A DNA stretch of 13,043 nt from Actinomycetes bacterium (GTDB taxonomy: Bacteria; Actinomycetota; Acidimicrobiia; Acidimicrobiales; JAKAOS01), in NCBI GenBank assembly GCA_021790615.1, contig JAJYGW010000113.1, positions 1 through 13,043 of the forward strand, read 5' to 3'. The first letter of the stretch is position 1. Each line of letters begins with the position of its first letter. The position numbers were made by a program, and so were the translations under genes. Below are positions 1 through 6,251 of the stretch, one piece after another. The notes below the pieces were generated by a model. It did not search any database, was not told where the DNA came from, and worked only from the letters and a program-made list of their open reading frames with translations.

Positions 1-807
1 CACGGCGCGCAGCGCGGCGGCCAACGAGGTGCCCGGGGCCGGACGCTCGTCGTACAGCCACTCGCGCAGCTCGCGCTCCTGGGCGCGGGCCATCCTCGCC
101 ACCTCCGCGGGCTCGTCGGCGCGCGCCCGGATGAGGGCGAGCGTCTGCAGCACCGAGTCGTGCAGCCGGATCGCCATCTCCTCGCGCTCTTCGGCCCGCG
201 CTCTCGCCTGGCGCTCACCGACGAGGTCCCGGGCGAGTCGGAGCCACCAGGGCCCGAACAACACGACCACGCCGGCCATCACGAGGAGGAGCCCGGCGAG
301 CGGTCGCAAGGAGACGCCGGTCTGATGATGGGCGAGCAGGGCGACGAGCCCCCCGACGAAGAGCCCGGCAGCGAGCAGGAGGCGGAAGGCGATCGCCCGC
401 CGTGACGGGCTCGAGACCGACAGCAGGTCGGCCACCGGCCGCAGGACGTGCCGGACCTGCTCCTGCTCGCGAGGGCTGGAATCTCGCCAGACGAGGACCA
501 GCCCGGCGACGGCGATGAGGAGCGAGGAGGACATCGAGCTCACCCACGACACCCCGAAGGCGGAGACGATGACGAGGGCGAGCCCCACGACGGTGAGGAG
601 GGCGATCGCGACCGCGATGCCGCGCGGATCGGCGATGGCACGTGAAGCGATGTTGTCGGGCTCTCCCTCGAGCGGGACGAACAGCCATGCCAGCACGTAG
701 ACCGTCACGCCGAAGCCGACCAACGCGAACACCACGAATGCCACGCGCACGACCGTCGGGTCCTTGTGGATCCGCCGGGCGAGGGCACCGCACACTCCGC
801 CGAGCAT
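1..807 (-). CDS. PspC-domain sensor histidine kinase (3' end outside window)
   Basis: Membrane sensor kinase, probably the stress-sensing partner of a LuxR/NarL-type response regulator encoded further left. The 269 visible residues open with a PspC domain (MLGGVCGALARR, then a hydrophobic span near residues 18-44). Further hydrophobic spans lie near 63-84, 94-107, 140-160 and 168-187. An Arg/Glu-rich linker leads to the phosphoacceptor box RLHDSVLQTLAL, with His216 as the likely phosphorylated residue. This box is typical of NarL-family (HisKA_3-like) kinases. The ATPase domain lies beyond base 1. ATG at 807 is the first ATG, GTG or TTG in this frame after a stop near 1048. However, the codons just upstream (…RRSSDER) also look like the start of a PspC domain, so the true start is not fully settled. 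It is divergent from another PspC gene, as in EsrISR/Lia-like systems. The gene family is certain; the signal sensed is unknown. Confidence 0.88.
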   Translation of the reverse strand, partial: MLGGVCGALARRIHKDPTVVRVAFVVFALVGFGVTVYVLAWLFVPLEGEPDNIASRAIADPRGIAVAIALLTVVGLALVIVSAFGVSWVSSMSSSLLIAVAGLVLVWRDSSPREQEQVRHVLRPVADLLSVSSPSRRAIAFRLLLAAGLFVGGLVALLAHHQTGVSLRPLAGLLLVMAGVVVLFGPWWLRLARDLVGERQARARAEEREEMAIRLHDSVLQTLALIRARADEPAEVARMARAQERELREWLYDERPAPGTSLAAALRAV

Positions 808-973
808 CCGCTCGTCGGAGCTCCGCCGCCACGGGCCGCGCTCGCCGTGCCACTCGTGACGCGCCGGTCCGAAGCGACCTTGCTGGCCGCGCGAGGGCGG
901 GCAGGAGCCGTGGCGCCGAACGTCGTCTCGATCCTCGATACCACGATGATCGCGCTCCGCCTTCTCGGAAGCA

Positions 974-989
974 TCAGGGTCATCCCTGA
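974..989. promoter_or_regulatory. Perfect 6-bp inverted repeat, likely operator
   Basis: TCAGGG-TCAT-CCCTGA is a perfect palindrome with a 4-base spacer. It lies between the divergent PspC kinase and PspC protein genes. The half-site TCAGGG recurs at 1017-1022 on the same strand, and its complement core CCCTG recurs at 1000-1004. Repeated half-sites in a divergent promoter suit a dimeric response regulator. The regulator itself is inferred, not seen. Confidence 0.5.
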
Positions 990-1030
990 GGAACGACCTC
1001 CCTGTCGCCCCGTTGGTCAGGGATCGTTCC
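990..1030. promoter_or_regulatory. Long interrupted palindrome in the divergent promoter
   Basis: GGAACGA (990-996) pairs with TCGTTCC (1024-1030), and inside it CCCTG (1000-1004) pairs with CAGGG (1018-1022). Together they make 12 base pairs around a 13-base loop, with CCT opposite A as the only asymmetry. A further overlapping repeat, GGGATC (1020-1025) with GATCCC (1036-1041), follows at once. The repeats lie 38 or more bases before the rightward PspC start, a reasonable operator position. Overlapping symmetric sites on DNA are more likely than an RNA structure, but this is not proven. Confidence 0.5.
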
Positions 1031-1078
1031 GGGAGGATCCCGATTCACGGATGCTCCCCGGCGCCTCATCATGGACGC

Positions 1079-1354
1079 ATGACCACGCACTCACTCACCA
1101 CCGAGTCTCTGCGGCGGCCGGTCGAAGGACGGATTGTCGCCGGCGTCGCCGCCTCCCTCGCGCGGCAGTTCGACGTCGACGTGACGGTCGTCCGCCTCGC
1201 CTTCGCCGTCCTCGCGATCCTCGGAGGCGCAGGTGTCCCGCTGTACCTCGCCGCATGGCTCCTCATCCCAGAGGAGGGCCGGGACACCTCCGTCCTCGGC
1301 GACCTCCTGGCGTCGGTGCACTCTCCGGACACCGATCGAAGCGGAGAACGCTGA
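1079..1354 (+). CDS. Small PspC-domain membrane protein
   Basis: A 91-residue protein that is nearly all PspC domain. The motif RRPVEGRIVAGVAASLARQF (about residues 12-31) is followed by the usual V-x-V-x-V-V-R-L-A-F segment. One hydrophobic span at about 38-64 ends in AAWLLIPEE. Such stand-alone PspC proteins can inhibit or tune a partner histidine kinase (EsrI in Corynebacterium; LiaF is a functional analogue), so this one is a candidate regulator of the divergent kinase. I chose the ATG at 1079 because it opens directly into the domain; a GTG at 1013 in the same frame would add 22 residues lying inside the palindromic promoter. Shine-Dalgarno evidence is weak (GGA at 1073-1075). It ends one base before the next gene, so the two are probably cotranscribed. 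The role is inferred from family and layout. Confidence 0.8.
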   Translation: MTTHSLTTESLRRPVEGRIVAGVAASLARQFDVDVTVVRLAFAVLAILGGAGVPLYLAAWLLIPEEGRDTSVLGDLLASVHSPDTDRSGER

Positions 1355-1355
1355 G

Positions 1356-1832
1356 ATGGCGAGCGATCCTTCACCTTCGAACCTGCGCATCGGTGACGCC
1401 GAGCGCGCCGAGATGAGCGAGGCCCTCGGCAAGCACTACTCCGACGGCCGTCTCGACGACCAGGAATTCCGGGAGCGCATGGAGGAGGCGATGGCCGCGA
1501 AGACGCAGGCCGACCTGCACGGACTCCTCTCCGATCTGCCCCCACTCGGGCCTACGTCCACGCCCCCGGTCGGCGGAGGCCCGAGTGGAGGCGTCCCGGC
1601 CGGCTCAGCGCCTTCGCGCGGCCGGCCCCGGGGGCGCGTGCTGCAGCTCGCGATGATCGTGGTGCTCGCCGTCATCGTGGCGAACCTGCTCACGGCTCGG
1701 TGGCCCTTCTTCTTCCACCCGTGGCCGCTGGTGCTCTTCCTCGTGATGGGCTTCCTCGCCTTGCGCAGGAGGCACCGGCACCGGCACCACCAGGTTCAAC
1801 CGCCCGCCGGTCCACCACCCCCGTACATTTGA
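1356..1832 (+). CDS. DUF1707 domain membrane protein
   Basis: A 158-residue protein. Residues 10-62 are a DUF1707 domain: it begins LRIGDAERAEM, continues with the motif GRLDDQEFRERMEEAMAAKT, and ends in a D-L-x-x-L-L-S-D-L-P segment. A Pro/Gly-rich linker (about 63-92) leads to two hydrophobic spans at about 95-113 and 122-137. The tail is Arg/His-rich (RRRHRHRHH) and ends in PPAGPPPPYI. DUF1707 proteins are largely actinobacterial and often sit beside PspC and stress-response genes; their biochemical function is not established. The ATG overlaps the region of the previous stop codon (TGA 1352-1354, ATG 1356-1358) and GGAG lies at 1343-1346, so translation is probably coupled to the PspC gene. 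The basic tail could hold the second span with its C-terminus in the cytoplasm. That is inference. Confidence 0.82.
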   Translation: MASDPSPSNLRIGDAERAEMSEALGKHYSDGRLDDQEFRERMEEAMAAKTQADLHGLLSDLPPLGPTSTPPVGGGPSGGVPAGSAPSRGRPRGRVLQLAMIVVLAVIVANLLTARWPFFFHPWPLVLFLVMGFLALRRRHRHRHHQVQPPAGPPPPYI

Positions 1833-1862
1833 ACAGCTGTGCAAGTCCGGCCCCGCCGGCAC

Positions 1863-1868
1863 TACCGT
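1863..1868 (+). promoter_or_regulatory. Candidate -10 box (TACCGT) for a leaderless transcript
   Basis: TACCGT fits the actinobacterial TANNNT -10 pattern and ends 8 bases before the ATG of the large flavoprotein gene. The ATG has no purine-rich ribosome binding site upstream. Initiation about 7 bases after the box would give an essentially leaderless mRNA. I cannot see a convincing -35 box; TGCAAG at 1840-1845 is at the right spacing but matches poorly. A short GC hairpin (CCGGC/GCCGG, 1847-1859) overlaps the spacer. Confidence 0.25.
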
Positions 1869-1876
1869 GACCGGTC

Positions 1877-4360
1877 ATGTCGCCATCGGTGCCGGATTTG
1901 CCGGATCGTGCACAGGTCGTCGTGATCGGCGGGGGGGTGACGGGTTGCAGCGTCGCCTACCACCTCGCCAAGCTCGGCTGGACCGACGTCGTCCTCATCG
2001 AGCGCAAGCAGCTCACCTCGGGCACGACCTGGCACGCCGCGGGGCTCGTCACGTCGGCCGGGATGGCCGACGAGACGCTCTTGTACATGAGCCGGTACTC
2101 GACTGAGCTCTACTCACGCCTCGAAGAGGAGACGGGTCTCTCGACCGGCTTCCGGCCCGTCGGCCACCTGCACCTCGCCACGACTCGCGAGCGGCTCGAG
2201 ACGCTCCGGCGCGAGCAGGCGTTCGTCCGGGGCTTCGGTGTCGACAACCAGGAGATCGGGCCGAAGGAGTTCCACGATCTCTGGCCCGAGGCCCGTTTCG
2301 ACGACGTGCTTGCTGCCTTCTACGTGCCCGACGAAGGGCGCGCCAACCCCTCGGACGTCACCATGTCGCTCGCTCGAGGTGCGCGGAACCGCGGGGTGCG
2401 GATCGTCGAGGGCCGGATCGTCACGGGCTTCGACGTGCAGGAACAGCGCGGTGGCCGGAGGCGCATACGGGCCGTGCACACCGACGACGGAGCGCGGATC
2501 GAGTGTGAGCATGTCGTGAACGCGTGCGGGATGTGGGCCCGCCAGGTCGGGGCGATGGCGGGCGTCTCGGTTCCCCTCCAGGCGGCCGAGCACTACTACC
2601 TCGTCACCGAGCCCGTGGGCTGGGCACACCGAGACCTGCCCGTGCTCGAGGATCCGGACCGCTACGGCTACTACCGGGAGGAGACCGGTGGGTTGCTCGT
2701 CGGCCTCTTCGAGCCCGTGGCGGCCCCCTGGTCGCTCGACGGAGTGGCCGACGACCTCGCGTTCACACAGCTTGCGCCCGACTGGGACCGCACCGGGCCG
2801 TATCTCGAAGCCGCGCTCGACCGGGTGCCCTCGTTGCGCGAAGCCGGCATCCGCCTCTACTTCTGCGGGCCGGAGAGCTTCACCTCCGACGTGCACCCGC
2901 TACTCGGCGAGTCGCCCGAAGTAGACGGGTACTTCGTGGCGGCCGGCCTCAACTCCCTCGGCATCCTGCTCGGCGGCGGCACGGGGAGCCTCGTCGCCCA
3001 GTGGATCGTCGACGGCGTGCCGCCGCTCGACGTGGCAGGGGTGAGCGTGGAGCGCACCCAGCCCTACGAGGCGACGCGGCGGTTCCGCGCCGAGCGGACG
3101 GTCGAGCAGCTCGGAGTGCTGTTCGGTGACGCTGTCTGGCCGAACTGGCAGCCTTCCAGCGGACGCAACATCCGGCGCTCGGCTGTTCATCACCGGCTCG
3201 AGGAGCACGGCGCCTACTTCGGGCAGTCAGCAGGGTGGGAGTTTCCCGAGTTCTTCGCCGGCCGCGGGCAGCGGCCGGGCCGCCTCTCGCTCGGCTGGCA
3301 GCGCGACGAGTCCGTCGAGCACCAGGCCGGCGAGCACCGTGCGGTGCGTGAGGCGGTCGGGCTGCTCGACCTCTCCCTCATGGCGAAGTACGCCGTCGAG
3401 GGGCCCGACGCGGAAGCCCTGTTGAGCCGCGTGTCTGCGAACGACGTGGCCGTGCAGCCCGGGCGCCTCGTCTACACCCAGTGGTGCAACGAGCGCGGCG
3501 GCATCGTGGCCGACCTCACGGTGACACGGCTCGACGAGGACCGTTTCGTCGTCGTCTCCTCCGACGTCATCCACCGCCGGGTCGGCGCCTGGCTCCGCCG
3601 CCATCGCCGCGACGACGAACACGCGGTGATCACCGACGTCACGTCTGCCAGCACCATCCTGTCGGTCCAGGGACCGCGCTCGCGAGAGCTGCTCGGGCGC
3701 CTCACCGGGGCCGATCTCGGCAACGACGCCTTCGCGTACCTCACCGTCCAGCCGATCGACGTCGGGTACGCACCCGTCCTCGCGGCACGGGTCACCTACG
3801 TCGGTGAGCTCGGCTACGAGCTCCACATACCCACCGAGTACGCCGTCTCTGTCTTCGACGCGCTCGTCGATGCAGGCGAGGACCTCGGCCTCGCGCAGGT
3901 CGGATACCTCGCGATGAACAGCTTGCGCCTCGAGAAGGCCTATCGGGACTACGGGTCCGACATCGACAACACCGACACGCCGATCGAAGCGGCCCTGTCG
4001 TTCGCCGTGGCCTTCGACAAGGCCGGCGGCTTCATCGGGCGGGACGCGCTTCTCGCCGAGCGTGAGCAGCCGCGCCGCCGCATCCTCGCCCAGGTGCTGC
4101 TCGAGGACCCCGAACCGCTGCTGTTCGGACTCGAGCCGGTCCTTCGTGACGGCCGGTGGTTCGGCTACGTGCGTGCCGGCGCCTACGGCCACACCCTCGG
4201 CGGCTCCGTCGGCCTCGCGATGCTCGAGGACGAGGACGGCCTGACGCCGGCGGAAATCGCGAAGACCCCGCTCGCGGTGGAGATCTGTGGTCGCCGGATC
4301 CCGGCGCGCGCCTCTGTGCGCCCCATGTACGACCCGGCCCGCGAGCGGATCCTCGTCTGA
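1877..4360 (+). CDS. Sarcosine/dimethylglycine dehydrogenase-like FAD protein with GcvT domain
   Basis: An 827-residue flavoenzyme predicted to demethylate an N-methylated amino acid oxidatively and pass the one-carbon unit to tetrahydrofolate. The N-terminal DAO-type FAD domain (about 12-390) opens with VVVIGGGVTGCS, giving G18-x-G20-x-x-G23. It carries SGTTWHAAGLV, where His53 matches the residue that binds FAD covalently in dimethylglycine dehydrogenase. A middle FAO-type segment follows. The GcvT folate-binding domain runs from about 435, with YTQWCNERGG near 532, VTYVGELGYELHIP near 635-648, and LRLEKAYRDYGSD near 681-693. A GcvT_C barrel follows from about 720. Length and order match family members. 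Substrate (dimethylglycine, sarcosine or another) cannot be read from sequence. There is no export signal, so it is likely cytoplasmic. It lies 89 bases before the 2-oxoacid oxidoreductase genes, with hairpins between, so joint regulation is uncertain. Codon use matches its neighbours. Confidence 0.88.
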   Translation: MSPSVPDLPDRAQVVVIGGGVTGCSVAYHLAKLGWTDVVLIERKQLTSGTTWHAAGLVTSAGMADETLLYMSRYSTELYSRLEEETGLSTGFRPVGHLHLATTRERLETLRREQAFVRGFGVDNQEIGPKEFHDLWPEARFDDVLAAFYVPDEGRANPSDVTMSLARGARNRGVRIVEGRIVTGFDVQEQRGGRRRIRAVHTDDGARIECEHVVNACGMWARQVGAMAGVSVPLQAAEHYYLVTEPVGWAHRDLPVLEDPDRYGYYREETGGLLVGLFEPVAAPWSLDGVADDLAFTQLAPDWDRTGPYLEAALDRVPSLREAGIRLYFCGPESFTSDVHPLLGESPEVDGYFVAAGLNSLGILLGGGTGSLVAQWIVDGVPPLDVAGVSVERTQPYEATRRFRAERTVEQLGVLFGDAVWPNWQPSSGRNIRRSAVHHRLEEHGAYFGQSAGWEFPEFFAGRGQRPGRLSLGWQRDESVEHQAGEHRAVREAVGLLDLSLMAKYAVEGPDAEALLSRVSANDVAVQPGRLVYTQWCNERGGIVADLTVTRLDEDRFVVVSSDVIHRRVGAWLRRHRRDDEHAVITDVTSASTILSVQGPRSRELLGRLTGADLGNDAFAYLTVQPIDVGYAPVLAARVTYVGELGYELHIPTEYAVSVFDALVDAGEDLGLAQVGYLAMNSLRLEKAYRDYGSDIDNTDTPIEAALSFAVAFDKAGGFIGRDALLAEREQPRRRILAQVLLEDPEPLLFGLEPVLRDGRWFGYVRAGAYGHTLGGSVGLAMLEDEDGLTPAEIAKTPLAVEICGRRIPARASVRPMYDPARERILV

Positions 4361-4372
4361 CGCCCCGGCCAT

Positions 4373-4387
4373 CTGCCCGCGCGGCAG
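4373..4387 (+). terminator. GC hairpin after the flavoprotein gene, weak terminator candidate
   Basis: CTGCC (4373-4377) and GGCAG (4383-4387) form a 5-bp stem with a CGCGC loop, starting 12 bases after the stop codon. No T-run follows. It could be a weak or Rho-assisted end, or an mRNA-stability stem. Hairpins this short arise by chance in GC-rich DNA. Confidence 0.25.
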
Positions 4388-4415
4388 GACGATCGACCTC
4401 GCCCGTCATGACGTT

Positions 4416-4428
4416 CGGCCCTAGGCCG
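4416..4428. promoter_or_regulatory. Short palindrome upstream of the 2-oxoacid oxidoreductase genes
   Basis: CGGCC-CTA-GGCCG is a symmetric site 21 bases before the ATG of the gamma subunit gene. It is followed by a second symmetric stretch, GCCTT-CC-AAGGC (4433-4444), that contains the AAGG Shine-Dalgarno bases. Together they could be an operator or could affect access to the ribosome binding site. Low certainty. Confidence 0.25.
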
Positions 4429-4449
4429 CTTGGCCTTCCAAGGCGCAGT

Positions 4450-5040
4450 ATGTGCGCGATGTTCCAGGTTCGCATTCACGGCCGCGGCGGCCAAGGCGTT
4501 GTCACGGCCGCCGAGATGCTGTCGGTGGCGGCGTTCCTCGACGGCTCGTGGTCGCAGGCCTTCCCGAGCTTCGGCTCGGAGCGCACCGGCGCTCCCGTCG
4601 TGTCGTACTGCCGCATCGACGACCGCGAGATCCGCACTAGGGCCCCAGTGGACGAGCCCGACGCGCTCATCGTGCAGGACGCCACGCTCGTGCACCACGT
4701 CGACCTGTTCTCCGGGGTCGCGCCTGCCGGGTTCGTGCTCGTCAACACGTCGCACACCGTGGAGGAGCTCGGCCTCGAAGATCTCGTCGCGCGCTTTCGG
4801 CGCGAGCGCCTCCTGACGGTCCCGGCGAGCGAGATCGCGCTCCGGCACGTCGGCCGGAACGTGCCGAACACCGTGCTCCTCGCGGCCTTTGCCGTGGCGA
4901 CGGGGGTCGTGTCCCTGGACGCCGTCGTGGCGGCGATCCGGCAGCGTTTCGAGCCGGAGGTCGCCGAGCGCAACGCTCGAGCGGCCGCCGAGGCCGGCGA
5001 CTACGTCAGGGAGGCGCAGGGTGCCCGTGCAACAGCTTGA
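4450..5040 (+). CDS. porG: 2-oxoacid:acceptor oxidoreductase, gamma subunit
   Basis: A 196-residue gamma subunit of a TPP-dependent 2-oxoacid:ferredoxin-type oxidoreductase, which oxidatively decarboxylates a 2-oxoacid to an acyl-CoA. The signature RIHGRGGQGVVTAAEML lies at about residues 7-24, followed by QAFPSFGSERTGAPV (about 38-52) and a C-terminal VGRNVPNTVLLAAFA segment. Length is normal for PorG. Two in-frame ATGs are possible, 4450 and 4459. I prefer 4450 because AAGG at 4440-4443 sits 6 bases upstream. Its last 20 bases overlap the alpha gene, so the two are translationally coupled. The symbol names the family; substrate is not decided here. PadE of the phenylglyoxylate enzyme belongs to the same family. 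Confidence 0.92.
   Translation: MCAMFQVRIHGRGGQGVVTAAEMLSVAAFLDGSWSQAFPSFGSERTGAPVVSYCRIDDREIRTRAPVDEPDALIVQDATLVHHVDLFSGVAPAGFVLVNTSHTVEELGLEDLVARFRRERLLTVPASEIALRHVGRNVPNTVLLAAFAVATGVVSLDAVVAAIRQRFEPEVAERNARAAAEAGDYVREAQGARATA
5008..5014 (+). promoter_or_regulatory. Ribosome binding site fixing the alpha-subunit start
   Basis: AGGGAGG lies 6 bases before GTG 5021 and 12 bases before a second in-frame GTG at 5027. The spacing favours 5021. The site lies inside the end of the gamma gene. Confidence 0.65.
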
Positions 5041-6238
5041 AGGCTCCCGCGCCGTGGCCGAGGCGGTGGCGCTGTGCCGGCCCGAGGTGGTCTGTGCCTA
5101 CCCGATCTCGCCCCAGACCCACATCATCGAGGCGGTCGGGGCGATGGTGAAGTCCGGTCGGCTCACACCGTGCGAGTTCGTGAACGTCGAGTCCGAGTTC
5201 GCCGCCATGTCGGTGTCGATCGGCGCCTCGGCGACGGGTGCCCGCGCCTACACGGCGACGGCGAGCCAGGGGCTCCTCTTCATGGCCGAGGCGGTGTTCA
5301 ACGCCGCCGGCCTCGGTCTTCCGATCGTGATGACGGTCGCGAACCGCGCGGTCGGTGCGCCGATCAACATATGGAACGACCACTCCGATTCGATGGCGCT
5401 CCGGGACGCCGGGTGGGTGCAGCTGTTCGCAGAGACGAACCAGGCTGCTGTCGACCTGCACCTGCTGGCGTTCCGGCTCGCCGAAGAGCTGTCCGTGCCG
5501 GTCATGGTTTGCATGGACGGCTTCATACTGACGCACGCCTTCGAGCCCGTGGAGCTGCCGACGCAGGAACAGGTCGACTGGTTCCTCCCGCGGTACGTCC
5601 CCCGCCAGGAGCTCGACCCGGAAGCCCCGATCACGATCGGTGCCATGGTCGGGCCCGAGGCGTTCGAGGAGGTGCGGTACCTGGCCCATCTGCGCCTGCT
5701 GCGGGCTCTCACCCGCGTGCCCGAGCTGGCGTCCGAGTTCGAGACGATGTTCGGGCGCCCGCTCGGAGCACGGCCGGGCTCCGCCGTGGGCGGATCGCTC
5801 GTCACGTCGTACCGCACCGAGGGTGCGACGACGGTGGTGGTGGCGCTCGGCTCGGTGCTCGGCACCGTCAAGGACGCCGTCGACGAGCTCAGGACCGAGG
5901 GCCATCCCATCGGCGTCGTCGGTCTCACGACCTACCGTCCGTTCCCCGCAGAGGCGCTCCACGGCGCGGTCGAGGGAGCCCACCGAGTCGTCGTCGTGGA
6001 GAAGGCCTTCGGCACAGGCGGGCGCGGCTTTGTCACTGACGACGTCGCGATCGCCCTTCGCGACCACGATGTCGCCGTCCACACGATCGTGGCGGGCCTC
6101 GGAGGCCGGCCCATCAGCGAGGAGTCACTGCGCCGCGTCCTCGCGACGGCGATCACCGGTGATCTACCAGCCATGAGTTTCCTCGACCTCGACATGGGCG
6201 CTGTGACCGCCGAGACGCGCGCGGTGCGCCCGCTCTGA
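5021..6238 (+). CDS. porA: 2-oxoacid:acceptor oxidoreductase, alpha subunit
   Basis: A 405-residue alpha subunit from a GTG start placed by the AGGGAGG site. Features in order: EGSRAVAEAVALC (about 7-19), YPISPQT (27-33), VESEFAAMSVSIGASATGA (about 56-74), TATASQGLLFMAEA (about 78-91) and NIWNDHSDSMALRDAGW (about 116-132). The last is a block shared by pyruvate-type Por alpha subunits. The C-terminal transketolase-like domain carries VVVALGSVLGTVKDAV and a GTGGRGF loop. Length is close to the usual 390-400 residues. It pairs with the beta subunit to make the active site and acts in the cytoplasm. The sequence places it in the Por/Pad branch rather than the longer indolepyruvate type, but does not identify the 2-oxoacid. 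The overlap with gamma and 13-base gap to beta show one operon. Confidence 0.93.
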   Translation: MPVQQLEGSRAVAEAVALCRPEVVCAYPISPQTHIIEAVGAMVKSGRLTPCEFVNVESEFAAMSVSIGASATGARAYTATASQGLLFMAEAVFNAAGLGLPIVMTVANRAVGAPINIWNDHSDSMALRDAGWVQLFAETNQAAVDLHLLAFRLAEELSVPVMVCMDGFILTHAFEPVELPTQEQVDWFLPRYVPRQELDPEAPITIGAMVGPEAFEEVRYLAHLRLLRALTRVPELASEFETMFGRPLGARPGSAVGGSLVTSYRTEGATTVVVALGSVLGTVKDAVDELRTEGHPIGVVGLTTYRPFPAEALHGAVEGAHRVVVVEKAFGTGGRGFVTDDVAIALRDHDVAVHTIVAGLGGRPISEESLRRVLATAITGDLPAMSFLDLDMGAVTAETRAVRPL

Positions 6239-6246
6239 GGGAGGGA
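6239..6246 (+). promoter_or_regulatory. Strong ribosome binding site for the beta subunit
   Basis: GGGAGGGA starts immediately after the alpha stop codon and lies 5 bases before the ATG at 6252. It is one of the clearest Shine-Dalgarno sites in the window and supports the start chosen for the beta gene, including its N-terminal extension. Confidence 0.6.
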
Positions 6247-6251
6247 TCACG

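Noticed and set aside
705..983. 92-codon minus-strand frame overlapping the kinase N-terminus
   Set aside because: It is in another frame from the kinase, its end overlaps the PspC domain, and its composition (Arg/Ala/Ser) has no family features.
1013..1078. Upstream GTG start extending the small PspC protein by 22 residues
   Set aside because: The extension would be encoded within the palindromic operator region and has no resemblance to the family; ATG 1079 fits the domain boundary.
1071..1082. Three-codon frame (ATG GAC GCA TGA) overlapping the PspC start
   Set aside because: It could be a tiny upstream coupling frame, but it is too short to tell from chance.
3227..4372. Minus-strand frame of 381 codons over the end of the flavoprotein gene
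   Set aside because: Antisense to the GcvT domain, with low-complexity composition and no recognisable motif.
5006..6082. Minus-strand frame of 358 codons over the alpha subunit
   Set aside because: Antisense shadow, rich in His, Arg and Asp, with no domain features.
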